A stretch of 64,000 nt of DNA. It comes from Morchella semilibera (Eukaryota > Ascomycota > Pezizomycetes > Pezizales > Morchellaceae). The notes below the pieces were generated by a model, which worked only from the letters and a program-made list of their open reading frames with translations, did no database searches and was not told the origin of the DNA. The stretch lies in contig WBVU01000003.1 in the NCBI GenBank assembly GCA_009192285.1, positions 2,263,973-2,327,972 of the forward strand. Reading direction: 5' to 3'. Positions 1-12,400 of the stretch are shown piece after piece. A program made the translations under genes and the position numbers. Positions within the stretch are counted from its first letter, which is position 1. Every line of letters starts with the position of its first letter.

Positions 1-387
1 CTGAGACCACCACTACCACTACCACCTAAAACTTATATGTTATCAACCGAATTCTTAAAAAAATGAACCTGACCTATTCGTGATGAATTATAACAATTAC
101 ATGTATAAAAATCATGAGGCCTTTTAGTTCAATTATTCAGGTATATACAACTGTATTTGCAATATTAGGTCCCGGTACAGAAAATACTCTATATATACCA
201 CTTTCGGAGGCTGCAGATCATAAATGGGTTTAGCTTAAATATTCTACGGCCCCCTTAGCAATTAATGTCACTACATTTTATTTTATTCACTTGTCAACTC
301 TCTCCTCAAACCTCATCATCCCACGATATCAAAATTTCATCAACTCTATCACCACGTGCACATCAACTACTTTCTTATAACCTAGCC
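1..387. other. 5' edge intergenic region
   Basis: AT-rich sequence before the first gene. It holds one TACATGTA palindrome at 98-105 and a pyrimidine/CA-rich stretch at about 270-387, which looks like the 5' leader of the gene starting at 388. No gene is supported here; an apparent ORF at 265 simply runs through the leader and first intron. Confidence 0.5.
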
Positions 388-1128
388 ATGGATAAAACCA
401 ACGCCAACGGGGATTCTGCTGTGAGTACTTTGCTAGAATTTATACAAAAGGTAACAAATGCACTGACACTTACATCCTTACTAGACCCCGCCTCTAAACA
501 CTGAGCAAGACTTGACTAAACAGGCCAGTGATGAGACCGACGCAGAATTCTCCTCCTTTGTACGTAAACCCCTAAGAAATAAATGGAAAATACTTATGCT
601 GATACTCAAACTGGCCTCTAGAACCCACCGCTATCCGTTGCGGAACCCCTCATGGCTAAATTCTTTGCCCTTGCCGATGAACGTGGCTCCCGTTATTCCA
701 CTTCCTGGACCTATCATCTCAACCGCATCATGATTATCTACGATCTAAAATGGGCCGAAAATCCGCTCTATATTCCCCAGAGTTTCGGCCACGAAATGCT
801 CAAATACACCTTCATGCCCCAGGATATCCTCGAGGCCAAGGTGGCTGCAGCGATCGCTGAGTATGAGCGTGAGCACATGCAGGAGGTTCTGAAACGTGCT
901 CAGGAGGTTGAGGTTGAGGAGGGGGTTGGTGAGAAAAAACAGGATGAAGAAGAGGCGGCGGCGGCGGCGGCGGCGGCTGAGAAGAAGCGACAGGAGCGTG
1001 AGTTGGACCTTGAGATTGAGAGAGTAGTCGACGAGTACATTGAAGGGATTGAACTCGCCGAATTTGATGATGATGACGATGAGGATGAGGACGCCGAGGA
1101 CTTCTGTTGGAGTGGGGATGAGGAATAA
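388..1128 (+). CDS. Small acidic hypothetical protein (3 exons)
   Basis: No family recognised. I build three exons: 388-420, 524-559 and 622-1128. The donors are GTGAGT and GTACGT, the first acceptor follows a TGACTAAAC branch site, and all junctions are phase 0, giving 191 residues. The upstream ATG at 388 is preferred to the in-frame ATG at 652 because both introns close cleanly in frame. The N-terminal half contains an aromatic segment (FFALADERGSRYSTSWTYHL). The C-terminal half is a charged predicted helix with an alanine run encoded by GCG repeats, followed by an Asp/Glu-rich tail and a terminal FCWSGDEE. No signal peptide or membrane segment is visible. The acidic tail and helix would suit a protein-interaction or histone/RNA-associated role, but that is only inference. 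Confidence 0.7.
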
Positions 1129-2042
1129 AAGGTGCAGTTACAGGGAAGAGTTCGAGTAATAGAATATCTTTCTCTGTTGTTACATCTTGTGCCGGTTAGG
1201 AATTTAATGAAGAAAAATACGGTTCTACATCTTTAAGGCGAATTTCGAGTTTTAGACATCCATGATCCAGGAAACTCATGAGACATCACTCGCTCTATGT
1301 CTAGAGCCTGCACCAACCCATATGACCTTCACTAGCTGCCCTTTGGTTTTTTACCCATGATCCCGTGAAATTCGAGTTATGGGTTTGTCGTGCCCTTCTA
1401 TATCACCTACTAGCCATTTCAATATATATATATCAACAATTACAAGTGTTATTGAACACTGGCTCGGCTTTGTAATTACAAATCAAATATGGATATATTC
1501 AAACCACAATACTTTCTACCTTACACTCTACTCTAGCTATGGCTATAGATCGAATCTGACTTTGCGTGCACATCTCCCCCGAGCCAATCTCAGATCATTA
1601 ATACAACCAACAGCTAGTAGGCACACATGGTTCTGCACTCAGCGTAATATGGGTCGATCGTGCCAAGGAGCATCTCACCAGCATGTAAGAATGCTGATAT
1701 CTGATGTACAGATGTTAACAACCCCACCGTGATTGGTCGTTTATGATCAATAAGGCAGCAATGCAACGTGGGCGAAAATATGCTTACCGCTGACATGACA
1801 CACATGCCCTGCGGCTGCGGAGTTTGTAGCCGATATCTTCTAAGGCCTGCATAGTGCGGATTTCTGGATGCAATCGGAGAGATGGATATAATTTATTGGG
1901 TTGCGCTTACAGATTACCATACGTTTTATTCCGTTGTATATGCCAATGATATCCAAAAGAATTAAAGCCCCTCTATCCCTTTAAGACATTACAGGAACCC
2001 CCCAAAACAAAGGAAACAAACGAAAAAATGAAACCCTCTCTA
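1129..2042. other. Intergenic region
   Basis: AT-rich spacer of about 0.9 kb between convergent genes, so it should hold two 3' ends. Only short, composition-driven ORFs are present. I see no RNA gene or repeat of note. Confidence 0.5.
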
Positions 2043-3018
2043 CTACACTCCCTCTCTCCCAACGACCGCTGGTCGATGGTCCGCATATCCGTACCTATAT
2101 TCACCACTCACTCGCCCATCCTCGTCATCGGTAATGCTCATCTCCCGCATAACCGATGTAGGCACGTGCTCGGTATAGTATGATTGCGTTCCGTCCTCGT
2201 TTTCTTCGACATGGAATGTCCGAATGCTGTTGACCCTTCTGTACAAGATCCATGATAGTACTGCTGTAGCCACAAGCAAGAATCTGCGGGTATCAGTCAA
2301 TATATTTAATTTAAAATTGAAATCCATCATAGAATCAAGGGCAACTTACATCAAGAAAATACTCAACCCCCACACAACCTTCATAGACATGCAGACGCCC
2401 TGTACTCTCCCAACCCATTGGTCATAGTCCCCTAGCTTGCTCCAGATTTCGTTTCTTGTCTTCCCGAGTGCCGGGAGTCCTTCGACTCCTTCCAACCCGC
2501 TAACATCGTGGACCCTTAAAAACTTGTTTGCTGCGTTCGTGATATTCCTATAAACCCCATCGCCCTCCACATCCATTCCCTCTACAGAGTAAAGCACATC
2601 CCCAAGGGAACCAATGTCTTCGTTGGAGTCCCCAACAACCTTACAGTTGAGGCGTGTCAACGGACGTCCAACCAAGATGGCCATTACAACCACAAGAACC
2701 GCGAGAACACCGTCAACGATGGTATTAGCGAAGTATGGGAGAGCGCCACAGATATGCCATAGCACTGCAGTAGCTGCGCATACCAAGGCTACCACTGACT
2801 ATGTGGATGTTAGCATGAGCGTACCCCGAAAGCAAAACACTGAGGCTATGTACTATTGCAAGGGCGTATGCTATGGGCGCTGCCTGTTTTGGTGCGTCCA
2901 AACGATTTATTTCGGCGGCGGGAATGGCACAGAGGCCTATTATAGCAGCGAAGCAGAGAAACTGAAGAACGCGGATGATTGTGAATGAGTATCCGAATCG
3001 GCCGCGTCTGATAGCCAT
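2043..3018 (-). CDS. MARVEL-like four-TM membrane protein
   Basis: Three exons on the minus strand: 3018-2854, 2798-2350 and 2283-2043. Donors are GTACAT and GTAAGT, a GCTAAC branch site lies in intron 1, and the product is 284 residues. Four hydrophobic segments can be seen: LQFLCFAAIIGLC near residue 20, AYALAISVVALVCAATAVLW near 50-70, a third around DGVLAVLVVVMAILV, and a fourth built across the exon 2/3 junction (WGLSIFLIFLLVATAVLSW). A roughly 100-residue loop rich in Gly/Asp/Glu lies between TM3 and TM4, and the tail is short, hydrophilic and cytosolic-like. This is the layout of fungal MARVEL-domain proteins, which act in plasma-membrane domains and vesicle traffic. The family call rests on topology and composition, not on a diagnostic motif. 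Confidence 0.72.
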
Positions 3019-3784
3019 TTTTCTTTACAATGTCGTGAGAAGAAAGAAAAAGAAGAATCTGCTATTTGTAGTTTACTGTCAAAGAGTGGGGGGGGGGGGG
3101 CGTTAAGTCAGGAGCTAGAAGTGAAAGGATTGTGGGGGGGGGGGGGGTTTCTTCCATACTATATACTCTACCCAAACCACTGCGCTGCCCAATTACCAAG
3201 CTTATTTTCCACGAGCAGGCGGCTATGCAACAAGTATGTATCGTGATGATCCATCCTGTCGGTCATTGAAATGTTGCTCCATTTGAGTGGGTGAAGATGA
3301 CATGAGCCAAGGTGGTATTATAATACGGGCAGCAGATCAAGCGCCTTTATGTTTGGTAGAAAATTAGATGAAACGGTTTGTGGGGGGAGGGAGTTAATCG
3401 ACCACTTTTAGACAGCCCTGCAGAATTCACGAATGTGCAAATCATTCAAGGCTGACTAAGTTTGTCTCAAAGGTCAGACTGGTAGGAATAGGTAATGTAC
3501 CAATTTCTCTTTAGAAGTCTTGAATGATTGATAATAATCTATTTTCTATGATTCTCCCTTTTTCAACTCCTTTTGGTTCATATTTGTCTCCTTCTTGGGT
3601 TCACATTTCATCACTCGCGCCAAGGCTGACTACATGTAGTCAATGATCTTCATGAAACGTTTTTTATTGAGTTTATGTAAGCGAGCCTAAACATTTCACC
3701 CGATTCCAAATATATATTGAGGCACTTCATCATGTTGTGCAAATACGTGTTGGCACCGTAGCCTCTCTTTCTCGGGGGTGGTAT
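3019..3784. other. Intergenic region with poly-G tracts
   Basis: Upstream of the MARVEL-like gene and downstream of the AA9 gene. It contains two long G homopolymers (3088-3100 and 3134-3147) and a TACATGTA palindrome at 3631-3638. No coding region is supported. Confidence 0.5.
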
Positions 3785-5006
3785 CTAACCAGTCCAAACT
3801 GTGACACCAAATAATTAGAAAAATAATACACCCACAAATTAAAAGAATCACCTACCGGCAGGTCCAGGGATTGGGTAGGATGCTGTCCCAGTAGTGTAGA
3901 TGTCGTAAACAACACCTGGAGTGCTGGCAGTATAGACTCCTGGAATACTAACGAAGCTGGTTGGGAATCCGGTTCCAGAGCCACTGACGGTTACCTGGAA
4001 ACAACTGGGGTAGAACTGTGCTCCCGGACTTTAATTTTAATTAGTAGGTTAGTATGATATTTCACTTAATTATAGTTATTGAATTTGGTGGTATGTTACT
4101 ATGAGTAGGCTGGTATATTTTGTTAGTACTTCTTCTCAAACTTTTCTTATCTAGAATCTTAGACTTACCACTGTGCAGAGCAATAATCTCATGACGTACA
4201 ATGTAGTTCCCAGGCTTAAGAGTACTAGGGATCTTGAATGTATATGGAACGTTTGTTTCAAGAGGGGTCTGTGTTTCAATTATTAGAGACTATATCCTAC
4301 GAATACTAAATAAAAGGTTAATATTTACTCACACTTCCCCAGGTAGTTCCGGACTTTCCCGTCTCAGCAACCTTGAACCAGACAGCACTATCTAAATGTC
4401 AACAACAGCGATCTGAAGCCAAAATCAATTATGAGCTCACTTACGCAGTGCCTGGCATGTAGTCTGTGCAGCTTGAGGGGCATTTAGCCATGTATGTTAT
4501 GACCGGTCCCTAATTTTATATTATTGCCATGCTTAAATATAGTTCCGCAAAGGTTAGAACCGAAGCTTACCTTGTGGGAGTCTGGCCTACACAATACGTC
4601 AATATGCAAACGTTCGCAAAGTACTAGGATTCAACATACCACTGAGTCCACAGCAAACTAACAGTTGAACCTGGTTCAACCGGTGCCGTCAAAGCGGCTG
4701 GCGCAGAACCTACAATACCACCAGCAGTATATCCACCGCATTGTAAATCAATCAAGGTCACATCTTCAACTGGCCCGTTCCCGTTGATTTTTCTGAAGAT
4801 TCTGTCAGGAGGAGGGCTGTAGTATGGGTCGCTATATGGGAGATAGCCAGAGTAGACGACGTTGTCTGTGAGGTTGTTAGTTTGGGAGCGTGGAGGAAGC
4901 ACTCTAGGGGGTCTAGAGACATACTGATTGTAGCCTGGCTCACATAACCGTGTCCGGAGACTAGGCTAGCGGTAAATGCTAGAAGGGAGAAGATTGCAGA
5001 TTTCAT
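3785..5006 (-). CDS. AA9 lytic polysaccharide monooxygenase (GH61)
   Basis: Secreted copper enzyme that oxidatively cleaves cellulose or hemicellulose. Nine exons give exactly 246 residues: 5006-4925, 4865-4640, 4586-4571, 4509-4445, 4387-4333, 4268-4169, 4109-4100, 4028-3856 and 3798-3785. Exons 3, 7 and 9 are 16, 10 and 14 nt; each is required to restore family motifs. The signal peptide is residues 1-18, leaving His19 as the mature N-terminal His of the copper brace. His107 in PDSHKGPV is the second copper ligand, and Tyr191 in AQFYPSC is the axial Tyr with the conserved Gln189. Other hallmarks are YSDPYYSPPPDRIFRKI, NGPVEDVTLIDLQCGG and KPGNYIVRHEIIALHS. There is no carbohydrate-binding module: the protein ends PIPGPAVWTG. 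Length and motifs indicate an intact, probably active enzyme of the single-domain class. Confidence 0.95.
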
Positions 5007-5073
5007 TTGGAGTTTGGCCAGGTAATGATGATCTGAGGAGACCCTATCTGATCATGAGAGAAAGAGCTGCCAT

Positions 5074-5079
5074 TTTATA
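5074..5079 (-). promoter_or_regulatory. TATA box of the AA9 gene
   Basis: Reads TATAAA on the minus strand about 68 bp upstream of the AA9 start codon, in a GGTATAAAATGG context. Position and sequence fit a fungal core promoter. No carbon-source regulator site could be assigned with confidence. Confidence 0.55.
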
Positions 5080-5375
5080 CCTTTCTTTCTTCCCCCTCTC
5101 CTCTCCCCATAACCCCACGACGACCGGAAGGAAGCGTTGTTAAAACCTTGACCCAAAACTATTTAATTTGTTGACGGCAATCTACACCTCCCGATTCTAG
5201 CGGTGAATAAAGTGGACTTGACATAGTACATTCGGACGTTTGTGTGGAGAATTAGGCATATATTAGCCGAAATTTTATAATTTATTTGTATCCCTTGGAA
5301 AGAAAGTGTGGGGACTCCGGGGGTCTCGGGAAGTATTATATCATATGCATGACCTGAAATTGGGGACGCACTACA

Positions 5376-5397
5376 TACATGTACTTAGGTACATGTA
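5376..5397. repeat. Dyad TACATGTAC-TTAG-GTACATGTA
   Basis: Two copies of the palindrome in inverted arrangement, forming a 9-bp stem with a 4-nt loop, upstream of the AA9 gene. Confidence 0.9.
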
Positions 5398-8360
5398 AAT
5401 TCCGACTCCGACCCCTTGGTACTTTCAGATCACCATTTGGTGGTATTCGTCTATATGTATATCTAGCGTACAGTTATCAAGTGGCACAAGCGTTTTAAGC
5501 TTAACGGTACCGCAGGAAATCATTCCGACACGTTAATTCCCCACATTTAAAGAATAAGCATATTTAGGCGGAGTCAACTCCCGGGGTGCCGGCGCGCGCA
5601 ATGGTCCGAGCTCCGGTCAAATCAGTGTCAGAATTCGATACTGCTACATATAACAGAAATCTTATAGACACTATAGATTTCCTTTCATAATAGACATATG
5701 ATAATTCCCGCATAGACAAAGGGTAAACAACAACAACATTCGTAGAGAAGCCGAGGTTTGAACAACAACCATATATATTGCTCTGTGGGTCTAAGGCATC
5801 ATCTCTCTCCTCATTTTATAGTCAAGGGAATAACTTCACTCAACTATATTGTTTGTACAACAGAGAGTAATCAAGCCAGTACCCCAATCCAGGGGATTTC
5901 AGGCGGAGATAGTGAACCTGTTTCCGAGATATGGTGGTTCTTGTATTAGAAGTGAGATCCCTAGAGACCTTATATCTCTTTTGCCCACCAGTGCATGGCC
6001 GGGTGCGATACCGTTCCGCTCGCTATCCAGACTACCGAAGGTCCGAAGTGAACAGGACGTACCCCCTCAAACGCCCAACTTAATTATTTAAAACCAGTCA
6101 TCAGACCTACGTGTGTAATCGTGAACGGGAGTGACTTTTCTCAACTCTACATCAGTACTGTTTTCTCAGTGGTGAAGTGCACTTCTAGTTTCAAAAATTA
6201 AAAATACGTGCCAGAATACCAATATAATATAGTTACCCATCCTTATTTGCTGCTCGAGCAAGTTCTCTGAACGACCTAGGAAAGTAATAGTGGGGTCCAT
6301 ATATATCTAGTTTTTATTGGTTCTGTCTCCATGTAGGTGTGTATGCGCATTATTTGGGCATTTGGATCTGATTCTTTGGACGATCCTAGACCACAATAAA
6401 TCCCATGTAGAATACCCCATGAGAACCAAGGACTCGACTACCTAAACCTTAGGGTAAAAGCTGCACGTATGATGTTTTTGAGTCAGTCTTGCTTCCCAAA
6501 TTTTATAACCGCTTTTAAACATTAGATTGATTGAAATTATAGAATGGACTGCAGACTTGGTTTTGATGTCATTTGGTCAGGATTGTTGGCAGCCCAAGAA
6601 TATTTCCGGTTGTGGCAGACCTACTCGCGTTTTCCCAATGGGACAATTTATCATGATACCCTAATAAGTTTTTGTTCTTGTCGCACCCAAGCTAGCACTC
6701 GAGCACTCGGCTAAGGTTCCAAACACTGGCAATAAATAAACTGCAACGGCGAGGGTCAAACCTGCGCGAAGACAAAGATGCCCATATGCATATCGACATC
6801 GGCAATACTCTAAATTCCTCCAGTATTCCTGGAAGATGATAGCGACCGACGAAATCGTGTCTCAGCCAGCAGTACTGGAAAGCACTGGTGGTCCTTGTCG
6901 AATGAAGAAGCTAGTAGTGGTGGACGAAAACCGAACCTACGACACATACGAAGGTTATTCTGTATCTCTGTCTGGTGGATGATGGGAAAGAGACCAGAGT
7001 ATGGCCATGTCGAACGCTTGAAAGATGGTTTTGAGAAGGAAAGTAAGTGATGAGGTCCTCTCACCCGATTCCATCTCATCCAAGCGGTAAACGATATCGA
7101 TGTCATCACCACAAATCTGGGTACATCCAGGCGACGGACCAATACACAACAGTGTGCATTAATGCTGCTTGGCAGTATCAACACCCGCCTCAAACGCTCG
7201 ATCTGGGCTATGCTAATGAAGTATCTAAAACCTATCTTTAGTATCGATCTTTTGGCCGCCAAAATCACCAATTAACATAGCCGCGGTGCGAAGATCTAAA
7301 GGACCGCGCTGTGTACTAATAAACAGATCATGCATGTATACAGATACCTACCCCATGATTTTCATCAAGACTATGCTGCGCATTCGCCACAAAAACAGTA
7401 ATTATAGACGCGATTCGATTCTCCCCGCAGCAGCAGCAGCTATGTAGCTACTTGAACAAAGCTTCGTCTCGTGAGATCCCACCCAGCGAGAGAGACCCAT
7501 TGACATCCACTGATAATCGAATATAGACATTGTTGCCTAGTCAATCGGAATTGTCCGGGATCCACGAACTATTGCAATTGAATTGTCCAGAGGAAATATT
7601 GAAGGAAGATCGATCACGGGCCCTATTCAGCCCTCTAGGCTACAGGAAGGCTTGTAAGGCTCACACACATGAACTCTTCCCCCTGCAAACACACCGAGGT
7701 AGGAGAAAGATACACGTCCACATGCACGTATGCATGTTATTTTATCGTGACTGATTGTAGAGCACGTATATTGTGCATGTATCTAGTGGAGGCAAGCTAA
7801 CTACTTCCTAGCCACTTACTATCAGTAATCGGCGAGGGGCACAGCATCTCCGCAGGCCCTATCGGTAGCTACATGTAGTAATGACATATCCTTAGCCTTA
7901 GCATGGTATAGAGTAGCTAGGAGAGGACATGTGGGGATATAAAAAATTATCATCAGGGAGGGGGCTGTGCTAGAGTCTATCTACATGTATCCAGCGCACA
8001 ACAACGTAACCAAGACTGCAAACCGTGTAGGGGTATGAAGTACGTTTAGAAGGTAGACACAAGTCTAAGAAGTCGCGAATGTACCTAGAGTAGGCCCATG
8101 TGGGTACTCTCAAAATGGGATTTTCATGGTTGTAGTTAAGTCAGGCTACTTATGTAGCTCACTTATAATGGACCAGCCACGATAGACATGAAGATCTTCA
8201 AGTTCATCTAACCCACAAAGAATTTCTTAAGATATAGTGAGAGTTTGCAGGAGCCAGCTCTTAAAAATTAAGTAGAAGGAAAAAAGGGGAGGAGAGGAAA
8301 GAAATTAGACAAAAGAAAACACTTTTTATACGATAGGAAATATTTACAAGTGAGAGAAAC

Positions 8361-9455
8361 TCAGCGACGCATACTAGACATCATTCGTCCGAATAATGAG
8401 CCTGGAGTACCGATAGACTTCCTTATACCTCTATCCTGCTGCAATCCGCCCCTATACTGCTGCCACCCACCCATATTCTGCTGCCATCCGTCCATGCTCT
8501 GCTGCCGTCCATCCATGCTCTGCTGCCATCCACCACCTCTCGCTTCTTGAATACTATTCTCCACCACCCATGATACCTCGTTTCTCTTCTGCATCATACC
8601 TTCATCTGGCACACTCGGCCAGCGCTCTCTCGTAATATAGAAACAGTTTCCTGTCAAGGGATCAATCAGACCCCCCACTCTGTCTAATAACCCATTCACT
8701 CTTGCTGAGAAGCTCTCCGGGTCCACAGATGCCTCACAAATCAGCATCTGTAAGAACCCATTCTCGGTTAATACTGGCATGGTGTACGGAGTGCCCGTTC
8801 GTAGAACCGCCTCAAACTCCCACCCGTATCCCTCATACATATGGGCAACTTGCGCATCGCTCCATGCTACACCACGGCCATTCGCTTGGCCCTCATCGAA
8901 AAGCCGCTGGAATACGTTGTACTCTGCGAAGAAGCCCAAGAGGCGCATGATAAAGGCGCATTTTTCGGGCTCAAGGCAATTCGTACCGCGAGGGAATTGT
9001 TCCGGCACGCGGCTGGTATCTGCGTTGTCGACATCGTGAAATATGGCAGTGGCGAGACGAACAAACATAGCAGAGGCGGTATATGCCATGATCATGGGTT
9101 CGTAAGGGTCTTCGTACAGATGTTGAGGGTTGTATGGCGATTGTGGGTTGCCAGAGGAAGAAGATTCATATGTTGCCTGGGAGCTCATTGAGTTGATGGA
9201 AGAGAATGAACTCATTCTGGATATGCGATGAGTGGCATGTAGACAAGAATAGGGTTGTGTTTGAATACGCTGCTCAACTTCGCAATGGTGCCAGCTTCGG
9301 TGGAGTTTCGATTCCCTACCCCCGGAATGGCACCCGTAGCAAAGCTGGTATCCCTGATAGGCCGTTTTGCAGGAAGGGTCAATACAGTGAACTACGATGT
9401 CGGCATGTTCGAGGGAGTCATTGCAGACGTCGCAGTAATAATAGAATTCCGCCAT
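8361..9455 (-). CDS. ZZ-type zinc-finger protein, function unknown
   Basis: Single-exon gene of 364 residues. The N-terminus has a ZZ-like cysteine/histidine array: C8, C11, C24, C29, C39, C42, then H52 and H56/H57. In the family such a fold binds two zinc ions and usually mediates protein or histone-tail contacts. A Ser-rich linker follows (about residues 78-110), then a conserved-looking helical domain (about 115-290) with EPMIMAYTASAMFVRLATAI and GNCFYITRERWPS. I think this resembles an uncharacterised fungal domain that often follows such fingers, but cannot name it firmly. The C-terminus carries five imperfect heptads of the type GWQQSMD, then a basic tail. The start codon gives the finger at once, with no signal peptide. 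A nuclear or cytosolic adaptor role is inference. Confidence 0.78.
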   Translation of the reverse strand: MAEFYYYCDVCNDSLEHADIVVHCIDPSCKTAYQGYQLCYGCHSGGRESKLHRSWHHCEVEQRIQTQPYSCLHATHRISRMSSFSSINSMSSQATYESSSSGNPQSPYNPQHLYEDPYEPMIMAYTASAMFVRLATAIFHDVDNADTSRVPEQFPRGTNCLEPEKCAFIMRLLGFFAEYNVFQRLFDEGQANGRGVAWSDAQVAHMYEGYGWEFEAVLRTGTPYTMPVLTENGFLQMLICEASVDPESFSARVNGLLDRVGGLIDPLTGNCFYITRERWPSVPDEGMMQKRNEVSWVVENSIQEARGGGWQQSMDGRQQSMDGWQQNMGGWQQYRGGLQQDRGIRKSIGTPGSLFGRMMSSMRR

Positions 9456-12400
9456 CGTCTTGTGTTGCTGGATTGGCCTGAGGGTTCGTGCCTGGTCTTA
9501 TAGTAAGGAGGAGGGGCTGGTGGTCCCGGAAGAGGAAAAGAGGTCGCAGGCGGTGTCTTTTGAACGATAACGGCTCGTTAAGTCTGTTAGAGTTAAAACG
9601 TTTCTAAACAGCTATAGTGAATTGATATTCAGGGGGGAGTTATTGAATAAATATAGTGGGTCAATGACTGACTAGCCAATGTCAAGATCCTGGGGGGTGG
9701 GGGCGCTCGTGATAACCAGGTGTATTGTTGGTTCTTGATGGAGTCTTTGCGGAACTATACGCAAGGCTGCAAATACCTGTCCACGTATGTATGTATGAAT
9801 GCATGTCGGTGTATATAACATACAAGGCTGTGTCTTTCCAGAGTGCTTGAAGACAACGCTGTGGCTCTCTCTGCGGGCTGCACGTGAATCCTCTAAAATG
9901 TATCGGAACATATTATTGCGTACAGCCCTCCAGAGATCTCTTCCAATCGTCTTCGTCGTTCCTCATCTGCTTCCATACGAAATTTGCCACCGTGGGGGCG
10001 GTCTAGGCAGTGCATCATGTATGTAAGTGTAGGTACAGCAAAAGTAGACTCTGTATAGGTAAATTTAGATACCTTCAGCTCAGTTTGATTCGGAGTACTC
10101 CCCGCTAATGTTTTTGTTGTTGTTGAATTGTTTGTTGCTGTCGCAGTAGTATATACGTATTCAAGGTAGCGGTATGAGGATGATGATGATGATCTCCACG
10201 AGAATTAATACCTCTTGATATTATCCGGGTATTCACGATACGAATACACCCCCATGTCGACCGAAAAAGTGAAACAGCTTCAAGCATATTGTCAAGTGAT
10301 GTTTGGGTAGTGTGGTAGAGCATGTTAGAGTATGTATAGGTGATGGAAAGAAAGGCAGGAGTGATAGATACATGTAGATTGAAATACAACCACTTGATTG
10401 ATTATAACCTAACCCTAACCCAGTCTTAGACGCTAACCACGACATCAGATTTAAACTCATCCTCCGCGTACATGTAGGATTTAAGCTACCGACGGTGCAT
10501 ACAAGTTACTATATTATACAGGTCTAGGCTACACCTCAGTAATTCCCCTAGGATAAGTTATAATTATTAGATTTTAAATCAGTCGCTTGAGACGGACCAG
10601 CCCCCGTGTTCTACCACACACTCCCACTGTTAGCACAGCCCCCCGCCTCTCCCCCGCCTACGCCTCACCACTAACCTCGGCGTTCGTCGTTACATCCTCC
10701 TCCTACCTACCTACCACAGCAATTCATCTTCATCGATTTGGTCTACATACCTAAATGGGATCCATCACAAGCACACAGCAAAAAAAAACAATCAATATAC
10801 ACTTTCATCCCAGATCCCTGATATCTGATCAATCGATCAAGATCGTACCCGCGGTCCCCGGTCCCGCCGCTTTCTTTTGGGTTTTTGGGACTGTTATGTA
10901 CTCGTCTTGTACTTTTTGGAAAGGGGAAACTCTCCCGTTGTCAACAATGTCGACGCGAATTGCAATTGCAACAAACCAGGCCATTTTTACCTCCATACTT
11001 GAAGGTACCTATCAATTGGGTACCCAGCATTATCATTAAATTCGAGCGTGGACGATACAGAGGCATTGGTGGCACTTTTAGCCACCTTCCCAACCATATA
11101 CGATGTATATTTTTCGACTGAGATCATCGAGTGTCTTCTTGCGGGAAAAAGTCTTTGATATTCCTGCTACAAGCCTTACAAGGCTAACATAAACCAGTAC
11201 GTACCCTCCACGTGCCTACATAGGTAGCAATTCCAGCATCACACACACCTATGTGGTCTTGACGAGTTTGGTAATATGTGTGCCTCCAGGCCCCCCTACT
11301 AACCCGAGAGCTAGGACTATTTGCTAAGGCATGACCCCTGGTGGAAATCTTTCGATCCTCTTTCATAGAAGAATACTAACTTAACCTTCTTTCCTTTTCC
11401 ACAAAAAAAAGAAAAAGATTTCGTTTATCCAATGGGCTTTTTCTACTACTACTACAATTCAAGTATCATCAACTTTCAAAACAATCTTAGAGCCCTGATT
11501 CTAGAGATTGAGGCCTGGTATTCAGGGGCCCTTGTCATCGATCTCGGTGTCTTTTGGGTTTCAAGTATTTCGGCGCCTACCCCGTTAGATTTCAGAAAAT
11601 TTCTCTCGCACGGAACTCTCCTCCGAGTGGTTGATCATATTATTCTCCATTCCAATGTTATCAACATTTTATAAGATGTGTTACTTGGTGCAAGGTCTCG
11701 GGAGAATATCCGCTGTGCCTTTGACACCTAGACAGAGACAACAGGATTGCATATGTGTTCTGTAAGGGGGTAGAAAGGGCGTGTCAAGCATAGACTAGGT
11801 TCTGAGACCGGAGAGATTCTCGTCTTTCCTTCTAGTGCATGTAACGGTTTACCAATGGCGGAATGGATGATTCACAACCGGTCTAAACAGCCGTGATATT
11901 TCAATATACTCCCATATATAATGTCTCGTATTATTAGGGAAGTAGTAAGGCTGCCTAGAATCTCTATGTCTCATAATCTCCCATCGAATACCGGCATCAG
12001 ACACATGGCCTATGAAAAAATTTTCAACGTTCCGGGCAGAAAAAATGGTTTGCCAAACTGTTTGAGAAAATGGCTAGCTTCCCAATTGAAATTGCTGCCA
12101 GCCTTCTCAAAGCCGGTATAAACCGCTAGCAAAACATACGCGGCCTAGGACAAAAGCTGAGCCTGGGGCTGTGAGGATCGCCACATCAGCTGAACCGGCT
12201 GAAGAATCAGGGGCAGCTAAATATTTCCACAATCGGACATGCTTCAAAGTCAAAATCTGAAGCTTAAACACTGTGCATAAACAGGTTTTCTTCGTGTCTT
12301 CGTGGTCACTTTGAAACTCATAATGATGACGGTCCAAACCAATTGCATTGTCTCCTCACCACATACGTATTCAAAGGCCTTATTTACATTACATGCCAAC

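Larger units (their letters stand above)
5007..8360. other. 3.3-kb gene-poor region
   Basis: Promoter of the AA9 gene, then AT-rich sequence with no gene I can support. It contains the dyad TACATGTAC-TTAG-GTACATGTA (5376-5397) and TACATGTA at 7870 and 7982. A minus-strand open frame at 6810-7271 has no recognisable motif, is Arg/Ser-rich and overlaps competing frames, so I do not call it. Decayed repeats could be present but were not identifiable. Confidence 0.45.

Noticed and set aside
5758-6091. Possible structured RNA or small gene
   Set aside because: Compared by eye with the fungal 5S rRNA pattern and tRNA boxes; no match, and the frames are short and overlapping.
6810-7271. 153-codon open frame on the minus strand
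   Set aside because: No recognisable motif, Arg/Ser-rich composition typical of out-of-frame translation, competing frames on both strands and no plausible promoter or splice partners.
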